A stretch of 48,909 nt of DNA from contig QEYB01001405.1 of NCBI GenBank assembly GCA_017562135.1, positions 1 through 48,909 on the forward strand, in the 5' to 3' direction. This document shows positions 13,086 to 25,048 of this stretch, piece by piece. A program made the position numbers and the translations under genes. Every line of letters begins with the position of its first letter. Position 1 is the first letter of the stretch. Below the pieces are notes generated by a model. It made no database searches and was not told where the DNA came from. It worked only from the letters and a program-made list of their open reading frames with translations. Origin of the DNA: Dipylidium caninum. Taxonomy: Eukaryota; Platyhelminthes; Cestoda; Cyclophyllidea; Dipylidiidae.

Positions 13086-14109
13086 ATGCACTCTGGTGGA
13101 GCACGATAGACGCGACCTCGCGCGCCGCCGCATCCAGATTCGCCATCTGTGTCCCCGATGTACGCGCGCTTTCCTCCTCAACGCTCTCGCGCTTACGACG
13201 TCTGACCTCGCGCACGTGCCCGTGCCTCTTACACGCCCCATGACCCTCTACGAAGGACGAGACCGTGGATACTCTCTCGCCTCAGTTCCCCGTTCACAGA
13301 GGCCTCCACCGGCTCCGGGGCCTTGTCTACTAGGACTGCATCAGTGCCGTCACGAGGAGCTATTCACTTCTCAACGGTCCTACTTGAACCCATCCTCGTA
13401 GGCCTCTAAGGGAGTCCGCGCCCCTCCCTCTCGCCACAGCACCTACGCGCCTATTGGCCAGGCGGTCGCGCGCTCTACTAGCCCAACGTCGGAAGGTGTG
13501 AACTGCGAGCGGCATACCCCCCTCGCCACATATACTCCTCCACCGCGCTGCGCATATTTCGCCTGAAGCCGACCACCTTACCACGTATGTCTATGTGCGC
13601 ATAAGTGCATAAGGTGGCGCCCAACCTCCTCGTCTCTGCCTTGTCTCGTGTTGCCACCTTCCCTGCGACTGCAAACCCGTGTCCCCCCCCCCTCAGACTT
13701 GGGGGCAAATGGCGACACGCGGGTCTGCGATGCGGACCTCGTGTGAGAGCAGGTGCTTGAAAGAGAGGATAGCAACGGACCAAGAGGACCACAGTTACTC
13801 CGTGAGTCTCGAACCACGCGTGTGAACACGCGAATCTCACCTCTCTGGCTTAGGAGCAGTTGACGATCGATGAGTCACCGAGCGCCACGGTGGATTGCGA
13901 GTACAACATCTGCACCCTGTCGTCTGAAGGCGGCACGTCTCTCAGCCGGCCCGCTGTGACGGCCTCAGCAGAGACCGTGGACACTGACGTCCGGCAGCGC
14001 ATGTGTACGCACTCGCTTCCAGCTCGCACTATCGCTCCACTCCCTCACCCGCGCTCTCGCCATCTCTCTCTCTATATACTGAGTGGAGTGAGAGTGTCGA
14101 GTGTCTCGG

Positions 14110-14331
14110 ATTCACCCACACTCGAAGTAATGCAATACGAGGCCCTCCTCGTTAACGTGCGGACGGTTATTATAAAATCCAATAGACCGCGTTCCGGGCG
14201 GTTTGCTCTTAGTTTCATTGGCTTCTTCAAATTAGGGACCTTGCGAATGAAATTACACGTTAGAGACAGTGGATAGATACATAAATCATAGATCTAGGTA
14301 GATTCATCAGGAGGCCGAGAACTATCATGAT
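14110..14331 (-). ncRNA. U2 snRNA-like copy 13, degenerate
   Basis: Islands match U2: GTAATGCAATACGAGGCC of stem IV, CAAATTAGGGACC of IIb, GAAATTACAC and GGCCGAGAAC. The stem III and Sm regions are lost. It is followed by the conserved CCGAGAGGCGCCGCCTCGC upstream block at about 14,350-14,368, which confirms the orientation. Confidence 0.45.
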
Positions 14332-14730
14332 AAGGTGTGCCTGCGATCTTCCGAGAGGCGCCGCCTCGCGCTCTCAATCGTGCCGCTCATCTCGCACAGT
14401 CATTGCCGCCGGGATCCTCTCTGATCACACTCAAGCCTCGCTGCACCTCCGGCGCTCGCACCGCGAAGCTCGCGACATATAGACAACATCCCTCCTATGT
14501 GGGGTACGTTGAAGTACGATGTGAACCATCCGACAGCTGTGTGGGCGTAATATACCCCTGCCTCTAGCGCTTCAGCGGTGCTTGCTGGCATCAAGTCATT
14601 GTGTTGTCACGTATCGAGCTTCCAATTACTGAGAATCCTCCCAGAACTATATGTCCTCTTGGGGCTCATCCCACTACTCACTCGGGTTCCACGTTGCCAT
14701 CCTCTTAGTTTGCCAGGTCCATGCTTTCTC

Positions 14731-15360
14731 TTGTTTCTCCTCTCCCTCCGTTTCGATGAGAGATTACATAACGTGCTCGCAGTGTTATAGCTGGCACATT
14801 TGTCAGGTCGTGGTGTCGGCTCGGTATCTGTACAAGTGAATGCCTCAGGAGCGTGGAGATCCCTACACATGACGTGTGCGACTTACATATCTCAGGATGC
14901 CGATACTTAGCAAGAGGGAGGTCGTGTGCTAGACTTTCGTGAGCCAGTGCACGCTCGCTGATAGTGTTGAAAACAGGGCGGGCACGGGGCAAGTGAGATC
15001 TGGCAGAGACTCTCGCATCAGTAGTGCTCTCCCCTCTCCTTTGCTGTGTAATCTTGTATGATCCTAGCTTTGTTGGTTTATACCCTTATTATTATGTGTC
15101 CGTAATGCTCCATATTTTCCCCTAGAGAGATACCTATATTCCACATATCGTATAATAAATTAATTATATATTTCCAACTTCGCGTACGCAGTGGATATAT
15201 TCTCTTGCAGTCTCTCTCTCTAAACCTCCGTACACATGTGCGTCTCGTGTTATGGATGCTGAATACCAAGAGCGGATTGTATATTTTATCGGTCATATAG
15301 GCTGAGATACGCTACGTACCGCTTGGCTCATGGGAGGACGTGAGAGTCTGTGTGTCTAAT
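14731..15360. other. Zone of first orientation change; no gene seen
   Basis: Plus-oriented unit sequence can be followed to about 14,725 and minus-oriented sequence from about 15,364 (CGCGGAGCCAGTGCTTGGTC, matching the CGCGGAGCAGTGCTGGTCC of clean units). The part between matches neither strand of the unit convincingly. It includes an AT-rich stretch at about 15,060-15,180 unlike the GC-rich array. No open frame here resembles a protein I know. It may be a true breakpoint insert or a join of poor-quality sequence. Confidence 0.6.
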
Positions 15361-16129
15361 GCGACGCCGCGGAGCCAGTGCTTGGTCTGTGACACTGGTC
15401 GCAGTGCCTCCGTGCGTCTCCGTTTCGTCCTCCGGCCGTCCTTGGGCTCCCATCCTCTGCAGGGTCTGGCGATATTGTGTGTAGTTGCTCCAACGCGAGT
15501 TCCTAAGGCTTGCAGTGTACCCATATACTCCGTGAGTGGCTCTCCGGTGGTACCTGTGGACTTCGCCCCCGCGGCAGACTATCCGCGCTATACTAATCTG
15601 CCATCCTTGTTGGCCTTGTTGTGGTTACGCCGTGGGATAACCTGTTGTGCTTTTGAGCGGTGGCGCGACGCTCGCTGCTTCATTGCCCCCTCCGTTTCGG
15701 AGGGGTGCGCGGGGGAGAGACGGTGTTGCAGTCGGTGGACTGGCACACACGCAAGAGACACGACAGCGCTCGCCACCTCCGAGTGGTGGAGGCGCGTGGC
15801 TTAGGGCCCCAACCCGCCTGGAAGATATGGTAGTGGGGTGCCAGATGTTGGGCCTCTCCCATTATACCTTCGCTTGGGTGCTAGGGCGCGGACCCCAAGT
15901 CCTCGTTAGGCTTGGTGGAGGAGGGCGCGCCCCTCCACGGCCCTCAACTACTATGGGCAAGTTGTGACCGAAGTGAGTTAGTGTGTGCCCGCGTCTGTAG
16001 ACAGCCGGACCCGGATTGGAGGCTCTGACATGGGGGAAGGCGGGACAAGTCGGCGGTCAGCCTGGGCGTAGCCAAGAGGGAGGGCGTGTGAGGCGGCAGG
16101 GTGCGAGGCGCGGGTGAGTGTGCGGGCAG

Positions 16130-16925
16130 GAATGTTGCAAGTTGGAAGGGCGGCGGCCGCGCTCGCGGAGGCTGGAGTGATCGTGGCTCCTCGAGCTCAA
16201 GCGGCGGCTCGTGTATTTTGTGCTGCCACACACAGGAGGGCGCGAAGATTTAGCCCATTGTATTTTTTTCTTACCCCGGAACGTGGGCTATCTTAACCCC
16301 CGTCCACGCTTTTATAGATACTCTCGAGGAGTCTCCCACATCTGAGCTGCGCATAAGGGTAGAGATACGAGCTCCTGTGTGACAGATCATGTCCGCGTGT
16401 TCCTCCTACGTCTCCGGTCAGTACTCGGCCGTCTTTGCGGTGGCCGCTTACTGCATGTGGTGCATCTGTCCACGCGTCTTTGCAGTGCGCGAATTCTGCC
16501 TACATTTCTGCGCGGCAACGGGGCTCCCTATTTTGCCTCTGGTCCGTGGATTGCCTTTTCGGCCACAGTTGACAATCTCAGAGGGGTAGAAGAGGAGACG
16601 TTTGATTCCTACTAGCGGAGGAACTGGGATGACACGGAGGCATGGTTCTCATGATAGGGTGTGTTTACTGCTCCCTGCCTGGGGCAGTAATAAATTGGAG
16701 CGGCCGCGACGCATTGGTTGCTGTGTTGGTGCTGGTGGAGTGCTCAACTACTGATGGGCAACCCCGTCCACGGGTCGCCTGTGACGCAAACACTTCCCGG
16801 ACCAGACAGATGTTCGGCGGCCATTTCGCCAAGGGGGGCGCTTGTGAGCTGGCAGCCCTGCGGTGCGAGGTCGCCACGGTGATGCGCTACGAGGATCGGC
16901 CCATTCTCGGAAGGACGGCGCACGC
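16130..16925. other. Degenerate, mosaic unit without readable U2
   Basis: Clean minus-oriented spacer stops near 16,130. The next 800 bp contain displaced fragments: CCCCGTCCACG with CTCGAGGAG at 16,300-16,335, AACCCCGTCCACGGGTCGCC at 16,760-16,780, and a mixture of promoter-side spacer and stem IV (GAGGATCGGCCCATTC) at 16,840-16,905. The pieces come from several parts of the unit in the wrong order, so a scrambled consensus or several nested deletions are possible. Confidence 0.55.
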
Positions 16926-16929
16926 ACTA

Positions 16930-17045
16930 TTTCTGCTTCCTCGGCTCTCTAGCTATTGGCCAACAAAATAGGAACGGACGGGTGCATGTAAGTTGCTCAA
17001 CCCCGTCCACGGGTCGGCTCGTATTGGCAATCCTCGAGGATGCCC
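16930..17045 (+). pseudogene. U2 snRNA copy 14 with internal deletion
   Basis: The 5' stem I segment (TCGGCTCTCTAGCTA) is joined almost directly to the stem III region (GGACGGGTGC..). About 70 nt, including GTAGTA, stem II and the Sm site, are missing, while stem IV is nearly complete. As written it could not work as a U2 snRNA. Confidence 0.65.
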
Positions 17046-17890
17046 ATTCATATGGAAAGATAGCGGGTGGCGAAGGGAGGGAGATGGGGTCTTGGTCAAG
17101 GACGCGGAGCAGTGCTGGTCGAACGTCCGCTGTCCTCCGGTACGTCCTCCGGCGTTCGGCCGTCTTGCGGCCGCCTTCTCCAGGGTGCAAATGTTGACCG
17201 CCTCCACCGGAGTGGCGCTCGGTGCCACTTTTCGATCGCACTGCTCTCGCTGACTGGTGGAATTCGCCCCCGCGGCAGCACACCCGGCTCACTGCCAATT
17301 GTCTCTGGTTCCGATGGTCGCCTCTCTTTCGCCGGATGTGTGGTTGATGAGAACAGTCGACACGGTGTCCGCATTGCCCCCCCGAGTCTGAGGGAGGGGG
17401 GCGTGTGACGGGTTTGCAGTCGCGGGAGGTGGCACCGTCCATCGGACAAGAACGGAGTGCGGCGCCACGTTCGATGAGTGGAGCCTCATTCCTGTCTGCG
17501 TGCTTAGGCAGAACCCGCCTGGGGTATATATTGGAGGGGGCCAGTGTGGCCTCGGCCTTACCTTTCGCTTGGGCTAGGGCGCGTACCATTAGTATCGTCA
17601 TAGGCTGGTAAGAGGGAGGGCGCCCCTCACGGCCCTCAATATACTGATGCGTTTCAAGTGGACCGAAGTGAGATGTGTGTGGGCGGTCTGTAGACAGGCG
17701 GAGCCCGGTGGAGGCCCGCGACTGGGGAAGGCGGACACAGTCGGCGGTCCGCCTCGTAGCCAAGAGGGAGGGCGTGTGAGGCGGCAGCCTGCGGTGCGAG
17801 GCGCGTGAGCGGCTTTGAGTGTGAGGAAGGGCGGTCACGGGGCAAGTGGAGATCTTGGCGAGGCGGCGCCTCTCGGAGGCGCGCGACTTT

Positions 17891-18078
17891 ATCGCTTTCG
17901 GCTCTCTGAGCTAAGATCATGTGTAGTATCTGTTCTTTGCAGTGTAAATTTCTGCAACGGTCCTAATTTGGGACCCAATGAAATTACCTGTATTTTTCCA
18001 AACCCGGGACGGGTGCTGTGAGCTTGCTCAACCCCGTCCACGGTCGGCCTCGTATTGCATTACCTCGAGGATCGGCCC
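17891..18078 (+). ncRNA. U2: U2 snRNA gene copy 15
   Basis: Full-length U2 (188 nt) with a handful of one-base homopolymer changes in the stem II and stem III regions. The branch-recognition segment, Sm run and stem IV loop are intact. Confidence 0.9.
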
Positions 18079-18894
18079 ATTCATATGGCAAAGCAAATAT
18101 AGAATAGCGGTGGCGAGGGAGGGAGTGGGGTCTTGGTCAAGGCGCGGAGCAGTGCTGGAGAATCCGACGTCCAGCTGTCCTCCGGTCGTCTCTCACGGCT
18201 CGTCTTGCGAGCCGCCTTCTCCAGGGTGCAATGTCGACCGCCTCCACCGTGGCGCTCGCCGTGTCACTCGATCGCACTGCTCTCCGCCTGACTGGTGGAA
18301 TTTCCCCCCGCGGCAGAACAACCGTCACTGCCAATTGTCCTCTGGTCCGTGGTCGCCTCTCTTTCGCGCCTGTGTGGTGCCACAGTCGCAACACCGTGTC
18401 GCCATTGCCCCAGTCTGAGGGGGGGGGGGAGACGGGTTGCAGTCGCGGGAGGTGGCACCACGGACAAGAGACGAGGAGGTGGGCGCCACCTCGATGAGTG
18501 TGAGGTGCGTGCTTAGGCAAAACCCGCCTGGGGAGTATATTGGAGGGGGCCAGTGTGGCCTCGCCCACCTTCGCTTGGGCTAGGGCGCGCTACCCAAGTC
18601 CTCGTTAGGCTGGTGGAGGGAGGGCGCGCCCCTCCACGGCCTCAACTACTGGATGGCAAGTGGACCGAAGTGAGTAGTGTGTGCCCGCGTCTGTAGACAG
18701 GCCCGGAGCCCGGTGGAGGCCCTGGACTGGGGAAGGCGGACAAGTCGGCGGTCCGCCTCGTAGCAAGAAGGGAGGGCGTGTGAGGCGGCAGCCTGCGTGC
18801 GAGAGGCGCGGTGAGCGGGCTTGAGTGTGAGGAAGGGCGGGTCACGGGGGCAAGTGAGATCTGGCGAGGCGCCCTCTCGGAGGCGCGCGACTTT

Positions 18895-19081
18895 ATCGCT
18901 TCTCGGCTCTCTGAGCTAAGATCATGTGTAGTATCTGTTCTTTGCAGTGTAATTTTCTGCAACGGTCCCTAATTTGGGACCAATGAAATTACCTGTATTT
19001 TCCAACCCGGACGGGGTGCTGTGAGCTTGCTCACCCCGTCCACGGGTCGGCCTCGTATTGCATTACCTCGAGGATCGGCCC
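18895..19081 (+). ncRNA. U2: U2 snRNA gene copy 16
   Basis: Full-length U2 with compensating one-base changes: an extra T in the IIa loop, an altered G/C run in stem III and a shortened Sm run. All elements are in order. Confidence 0.9.
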
Positions 19082-19886
19082 ATTCATATGGCAAAGCAAA
19101 ATAGAAATAGCGGTGGCGAAGGGAGGGAGTGGGGTCTGGTCAAGGCGCGGAGCAGTGCTGGTCCGACGTCCGCTGTCCTCCGGTCGTCCTCCGTCTCGTC
19201 TTGCGGCCGCCTTCTCAGGGTTGCAATGTTGACCGCCTCCACCGTGGCGCTCGGTGCCACTCGATCGCACTGCTCTCCGCCTGACTGTGGAATTCGCCCC
19301 GCGGCAGACACCCGGCTCACTGCCAATTGTCCTGGTCCGTGGTCGCACTCTCCTTTCGCGCCTGTGTGGTGCCACAGTCGCACACCGTGTCGCCATTGCC
19401 CCCCAGTCTGAGGGGGGGGGGGGGACGGGTTGCAGTCGCGGGAGTGGCACCACGGACAAGAGACGAGGAGGTGGGCGCCACCTCGATGAGTGGAGGTGCG
19501 TGGCTTAGGCAAACCCGCCTGGGAGTATATTGGAGGGGGCCAGTGTGGCCTCGCCTTACCTTCGCTTGGGCTAGGGCGCGCTACCCCAAGTCCTCGTTAG
19601 GCTGGTGGAGGAGGGGCGCGCCCTCCACGGCCCTCAACTACTGATGGGCAAGTGGACCGAAGTGAGTAGTGTGTGCCCGCGTCTGTAGACAGGCCCGGAG
19701 CCCGTGGAGGCCCTGGACTGGGGGAAGGCGGACAAGTCGGCGGTCCGCCTCGTAGCCAAGAGGGAGGGGTGTGAGGCGGCAGCCTGCGGTGCGAGGCGCG
19801 GTGAGCGGGCTTGAGTGTGAGGAAGGCGGGTCACGGGGGCAAGTGGAGATCTGGCGAGGCGGCGCCTCTCGGAGGCGCGCGACTTT

Positions 19887-20072
19887 ATCGCTTCTCGGCT
19901 CTCTGAGCTAAGATCATGTGTAGTATCTGTTCTTTGCAGTGTAATTTCTGCAACGGTCCCTAATTTGGACCAATGAAATTACCTGTATTTTTCCAACCCG
20001 GACGGGTGCTGTGAGCTTGCTCAACCCCGTCCACGGGTCGGCCTCGTATTGCATTACCTCGAGGATCGGCCC
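19887..20072 (+). ncRNA. U2: U2 snRNA gene copy 17
   Basis: Matches the consensus except for one missing G in the IIb hairpin (186 nt). Confidence 0.93.
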
Positions 20073-20886
20073 ATTCATATGGCAAAGCAAAATAGAATAG
20101 CGGTGGCGAAGGGAGGAGTGGGGGTCTGGTCAAGGCGCGGAGCGTGCTGGTCCGACGTCCGCTGTCCTCCGTACGTCCTCCGGTCGTCCTCCGGCCGTCT
20201 TGCGGGCCGCCTTCTCCAGGTGCAATGTTGAACCGCCTCCACCGTGGCGCTCGGTGCCACTCGATCGCACTGCTCTCCGCCTGACTGGTGGAATTCGCCC
20301 CGCGGCAGACACCGGCTCACTGCCAATTGTCCTCTGGTCCGTGGTCGCCTCTCCTTTCGCGCCTGTGTGGTGCCACAGTCGCACACCGTGTCGCCATTGC
20401 CCCCCCAGTCTGAGGGGGGGGGGAGACGGGTTGCAGTCGCGGGAGGTGGCACCACGGACAAGAGACGAGGAGGTGGGCGCCACCTCGATGAGTGGAGGTG
20501 CGTGGCTTAGGCAAACCCGCCTGGGAGTATATTGGAGGGCCAGTGTGGCCTCGCCTTACCTTCGCTTGGGCTAGGGCGCGCTTACCCCAGTCCTCGTTAG
20601 GCTGGTGGAGGAGGGGCGCGCCCCTCCACGGCCCTCAACTACTGATGGGCAAGTGGACCGAAGTGAGTAGTGTGTGCCCGCGTCTGTAGACAGGCCCGGG
20701 AGCCGGTGGAGGCCCTGGACTGGGGAAGGCGGACAAGTCGGCGGTCCCGCTCGTAGCCAAGAGGGGGCGTGTGAGCGGCAGCCTGCGGTGCGAGGCGCGG
20801 TGAGCGGGCTTGAGTGTGAGGAAGGGCGGGTCACGGGGGCAAGTGGAGATCTGGCGAGGCGGCGCCTCTCGGAGGCGCGCGACTTT

Positions 20887-21071
20887 ATCGCTTCTCGGCT
20901 CTCTGAGCTAAGATCATGTGTAGTATCTGTTCTTTGCAGTGTAATTTCTGCAACGGTCCCTAATTTGGGACCAATGAAATTTACCTGTATTTTTCCAACC
21001 GACGGGTGCTGTGAGCTTGCTCAACCCCGTCCACGGTCGGCCTCGTATTGCATTACCTCGAGGATCGGCCC
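20887..21071 (+). ncRNA. U2: U2 snRNA gene copy 18
   Basis: Full-length U2 (185 nt). It has an extra T in the IIc distal strand, two bases missing before stem III and one before stem IV. Confidence 0.92.
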
Positions 21072-21874
21072 ATTCATATGGCAAAGCAAAATAGATAGCG
21101 GTGGCGAAGGGAGGGAGTGGGGTCTTGGTCAAGGCGCGGAGCAGTGCTGGTCCGACGTCCGCTGTCCTCCGGTCGTCCTCCGGCGTCTTGCGGCCGCCTT
21201 CTCCAGGGTGCAATGTTGACCGCCTCCACCGTGGCGCTCGGTGCCACTCGATCGCACGCTCTCCGCCTGACTGGTGGAATTCGCCCCGCGGCAGACACCC
21301 GGCTCACTGCCAATTGTCCTCTGGTCCGTGGTCGCCTCTCCTTTCGCGCCTGTGTGGTGCCACAGTCGCACACCGTGTCGCCATTGCCCCAGTCTGAGGG
21401 GGGGGGAGACGGGTTGCAGTCGCGGGAGGTGGCACCACGGACAAGAGACGAGGAGGTGGGCGCCACCTTCGATGAGTGGAGGTGCGTGGCTTAGGCAAAC
21501 CCGCCTGGGGAGTATATTGGAGGGGGCCAGTGTGGCCTCGCCTTACCTTCGCTTGGGCTAGGCGCGCGCTACCCCAAGTCCTCGTTAGGCTGGTGGAGGG
21601 AGGGCGCGCCCCTCCACGGCCCTCAACTACTGATGGGCAAGTGGACCGAAGTGAGTAGTGTGTGCCCGGTCTGTAGACAGGCCCGGGAGCCCGGTGGAGG
21701 CCCTGGACTGGGGGAAGGCGGACAAGTCGGCGGTCGCCTCGTAGCCAAGAGGGAGGGCGTGTGAGGCGGCAGCCTGCGGTGCGAGCGCGGTGAGCGGGCT
21801 TGAGTGTGAGAAGGGCGGGTCACGGGGCAAGTGGAGATCTGGCGAGGCGGCGCCTCTCGGAGGCGCGCGACTTT

Positions 21875-22059
21875 ATCGCTTCTCGGCTCTCTGAGCTAAG
21901 ATCATGTGTAGTATCTGTTCTTTGCAGTGTAATTTCTGCAACGGTCCCTAATTTGGGACCAATGAAATTACTGTATTTTTCCAACCCGGACGGGTGCTGT
22001 GAGCTTGCTCAACCCGTCCACGGGTCGGCCTCGTATTGCATTACCTCGAGGATCGCCCC
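21875..22059 (+). ncRNA. U2: U2 snRNA gene copy 19
   Basis: Full-length U2 (185 nt) with single-base deletions after the IIc strand and in stem III, and a GGCCC to GCCCC change at the 3' end. Confidence 0.92.
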
Positions 22060-22874
22060 ATTCATATGGCAAAGCAAAATAGAATAGCGGTGGCGAAGGG
22101 GAGGGAGTGGGGGTCTGGTCAAGGCGCGGAGCAGTGCTGGTCCGACGTCCGCTGTCCTCCGTACGTCCTCCGGTCGTCCTCCGGCCGTCTTGCGGCCGCC
22201 TTCTCCAGGGTGCAATGTTGACGCCTCCACCGTGGCGCTCGGTGCCACTCGATCGCACTGCTCTCCGCCTGTCTGGTGGAATTCGCCCCGCGGCAGACAC
22301 CCGCTCACTGCCAATTGTCCTCTGGTCCGTGGTCGCCTCTCCTTCGCGCCTGTGTGGTGCCACAGTCGCACACCGTGTCGCCATTGCCCCCAGTCTGAGG
22401 GGGGGGGGGAGACGGGTTGCAGTCGCGGGAGTGGCACCACGGACAAGAGACGAGGAGGTGGGCGCCACTTCGATGAGTGGAGGTGCGTGGCTTAGGCAAA
22501 CCCGCCTGGGGAGTATATTGGAGGGGGCCAGTGTGCCTCGCCTTACCTTCGCTTGGGCTAGGGCGCGCTACCCCAAGTCCTCGTTTAGGCTGGTGGAGGA
22601 GGGCGCGCCCCTCCACGGCCTCAACTACTGATGGGCAAGTGGACCGAAGTGAGTAGTGTGTGCCCGCGTCTGTAGACAGGCCCGGGAGCCCGGTGGAGGC
22701 CCTGGACTGGGGGAAGGCGGACAAGTCGGCGGTCCGCCTCGTAGCCAAGAGGGAGGGCGTGTGAGCGGCAAGCCTGCGGTGCGAGGCGCGGTGAGCGGGC
22801 TTGAGTGTGAGAAGGCGGGTCACGGGGCAAGTGGAGATCTGGCGAGGCGGCGCCTCTCGGAGGCGCGCGACTTT

Positions 22875-23061
22875 ATCGCTTCTCGGCTCTCTGAGCTAAG
22901 ATCATGTGTAGTATCTGTTCTTTGCAGTGTAATTTCTGCAACGGTCCCTAATTTGGGACCAATGAAATTACCTGTATTTTTCCAACCCGGACGGGTGCTG
23001 TGAGCTTGCTCAACCCCGTCCACGGGTCGGCCTCGTATTGCATTACCTCGAGGATCGGCCC
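22875..23061 (+). ncRNA. U2: U2 snRNA gene copy 20 (exact consensus)
   Basis: This copy reads identical over 187 nt to the consensus of block 3, although it lies in the inverted block. It is the best plus-strand reference for the gene: GTAGTA at RNA positions 34-39, Sm run AUUUUU at 102-107, and the 3' end at GGCCC. Confidence 0.96.
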
Positions 23062-23865
23062 ATTCATATGGCAAAGCAAAATAGAATAGCGGTGGCGAAG
23101 GGGAGGGAGTGGGGTCTGGTCAAGGCGCGGAGCAGTGCTGGTCCGACGTCCGCTGTCCTCCGGTCGTCCTCCGGCCGTCTTGCGGCCGCCTTCTCCAGGG
23201 TGCAATGTTGACCGCCTCCACCGTGGCGCTCGTGCCACTCGATCGCACTGCTCTCCGCCTGACTGGTGGAATTCGCCCCGCGGCAGACACCCGGCTCACT
23301 GCCAATTGTCCTCTGGTCCGTGGTCGCCTCTCCTTTCGCGCCTGTGTGGTGCCACAGTCGCACACCGTGTCGCCATTGCCCCCCAGTCTGAGGGGGGGGG
23401 GGAGACGGGTTGCAGTCGCGGGAGGTGGCACCACGGACAAGAGACGAGGAGGTGGGCGCACCTCGATGAGTGGAGGTGCGTGGCTTAGGCAAACCCGCCT
23501 GGGGAGTATATTGGAGGGGGCCAGTGTGGCCTCGCCTTACCTTCGCTTGGGCTAGGGCGCGCTACCCCAAGTCCTCGTTAGGCTGGTGGAGGAGGGCGCG
23601 CCCCCTCCACGGCCCTCAACTACTGATGGGCAAGTGACCGAAGTGAGTAGTGTGTGCCCGCGTCTGTAGACAGGCCCGGGAGCCCGGTGGAGGCCCTGAC
23701 TGGGGGAAGGCGACAAGTCGGCGGTCCGCCTCGTAGCCAAGAGGGAGGGCGTGTGAGGCGGCAGCCTGCGGTGCGAGGCGCGTGAGCGGGCTTGAGTGTG
23801 AGGAAGGCGGGTCACGGGCAAGTGGAGATCTGGCGAGGCGGCGCCTCTCGGAGGCGCGCGACTTT

Positions 23866-24051
23866 ATCGCTTCTCGGCTCTCTGAGTAAGATCATGTGTA
23901 GTATCTGTTCTTTGCAGTGTAATTTCTGCAACGGTCCCTAATTTGGGACCAATGAAATTACCTGTATTTTTCCAACCCGGACGGGTGCTGTGAGCTTGCT
24001 CAACCCCGTCCACGGGTCGGCCTCGTATTGCATTACCTCGAGGATCGGCCC
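23866..24051 (+). ncRNA. U2: U2 snRNA gene copy 21
   Basis: Consensus U2 with one C missing in the stem I strand (GAGCTAAG reads GAGTAAG), 186 nt. Confidence 0.93.
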
Positions 24052-24860
24052 ATTCATATGGCAAAGCAAAATAGAAATAGCGGTGGCGAAGGGGAGGAGT
24101 GGGGTCTGGTCAAGGCGCGGAGCAGTGCTGGTCCGACGTCCGCTGTCCTCCGGTCCTCCGTCCTCCGGCCGTCTTGCGGCCGCCTTCTCCAGGGTGCAAT
24201 GTTTGACCGCCTCCACCGTGGCGCTCGGTGCCACTCGATCGCACTGCTCTCCGCCTGCTGGTGGAATTCGCCCGCGGCAGACACCCGGCCTCACTGCCAA
24301 TTGTCCTCTGGTCCGTGGTCGCCTCTCCTTTCGCGCCTGTGTGGTGCCACAGTCGCACCCGTGTCGCCATTGCCCCCCAGTCTGAGGGGGGGGGAGACGG
24401 GTTGCAGTCGCGGAGGTGGCACACGGACAAGAGACGAGGAGTGGCGCCACCTCGATGAGTGGAGGTGCGTGGCTTAGGCAAACCCGCCTGGGGAGTATAT
24501 TGGAGGGGGCCAGTGTGGCCTCGCCTTACCTTCGCTTGGGCTAGGGCGGCGCTACCCAAGTCCTCGTTAGGCTGGTGGAGGAGGGGCGCCCCTCCAACGG
24601 CCCTCAACTACTGATGGGCAAGTGGACCGAAGTGAGTAGTGTGTGCCCGCGTCTGTAGACAGGCCCGGGAGCCCGGTGGAGGCCCTGGACTGGGGGAAGG
24701 CGGACAAGTCGGCGGTCGCCTCGTAGCCAAGAGGGGAGGGCGTGTGAGGCGGCAGCCTGCGGTGCGAGGCGCGCGTGAGCGGGCTTGAGTGTGAGGAAGG
24801 GCGGGTCACGGGGCAAGTGGAGATCTGGCGAGGCGGCGCCTCTCGGAGGCGCGCGACTTT

Positions 24861-25048
24861 ATCGCTTCTCGGCTCTCTGAGCTAAGATCATGTGTAGTAT
24901 CTGTTTCTTTGCAGTGTAATTTCTGCAACGGTCCCTAATTTGGGACCAATGAAATTACCTGTATTTTTCCAACCCGGACGGGTGCTGTGAGCTTGCTCAA
25001 CCCCGTCCACGGGTCGGCCTCGTATTGCATTACCTCGAGGATCGGCCC
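24861..25048 (+). ncRNA. U2: U2 snRNA gene copy 22
   Basis: Consensus U2 with one extra T in the CTGTTCTTT segment (188 nt). Confidence 0.94.

Larger units (their letters stand above)
1..14730 (+). repeat. U2 snRNA tandem array, block 1 (U2 on minus strand)
   Basis: Thirteen recognisable units of about 1.0-1.1 kb lie head to tail, each with one U2 gene read from the minus strand. The window opens inside a unit, at the spacer segment ACTACTCA..GGTCCACTTGCC, so the array continues beyond the left edge. Units to about 9 kb are readable but carry frequent one-base indels. From about 9.5 kb the similarity falls sharply, so that by 12.5-14.7 kb only islands match, such as the CACTACTCAC..TTGCC island at 14,671-14,700. 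Single-base noise in functional snRNA positions suggests low consensus accuracy rather than only evolutionary decay. Confidence 0.9.

Noticed and set aside
16927..17838. Long open frames inside the array (about 303 codons here, also about 255 codons at 25,566-26,333 and 269 codons at 37,618-38,427)
   Set aside because: They run through U2 genes and spacer on either strand, change frame from unit to unit because units differ by lengths that are not multiples of three, and have Arg/Pro/Ser-rich compositions typical of translated GC-rich repeats.
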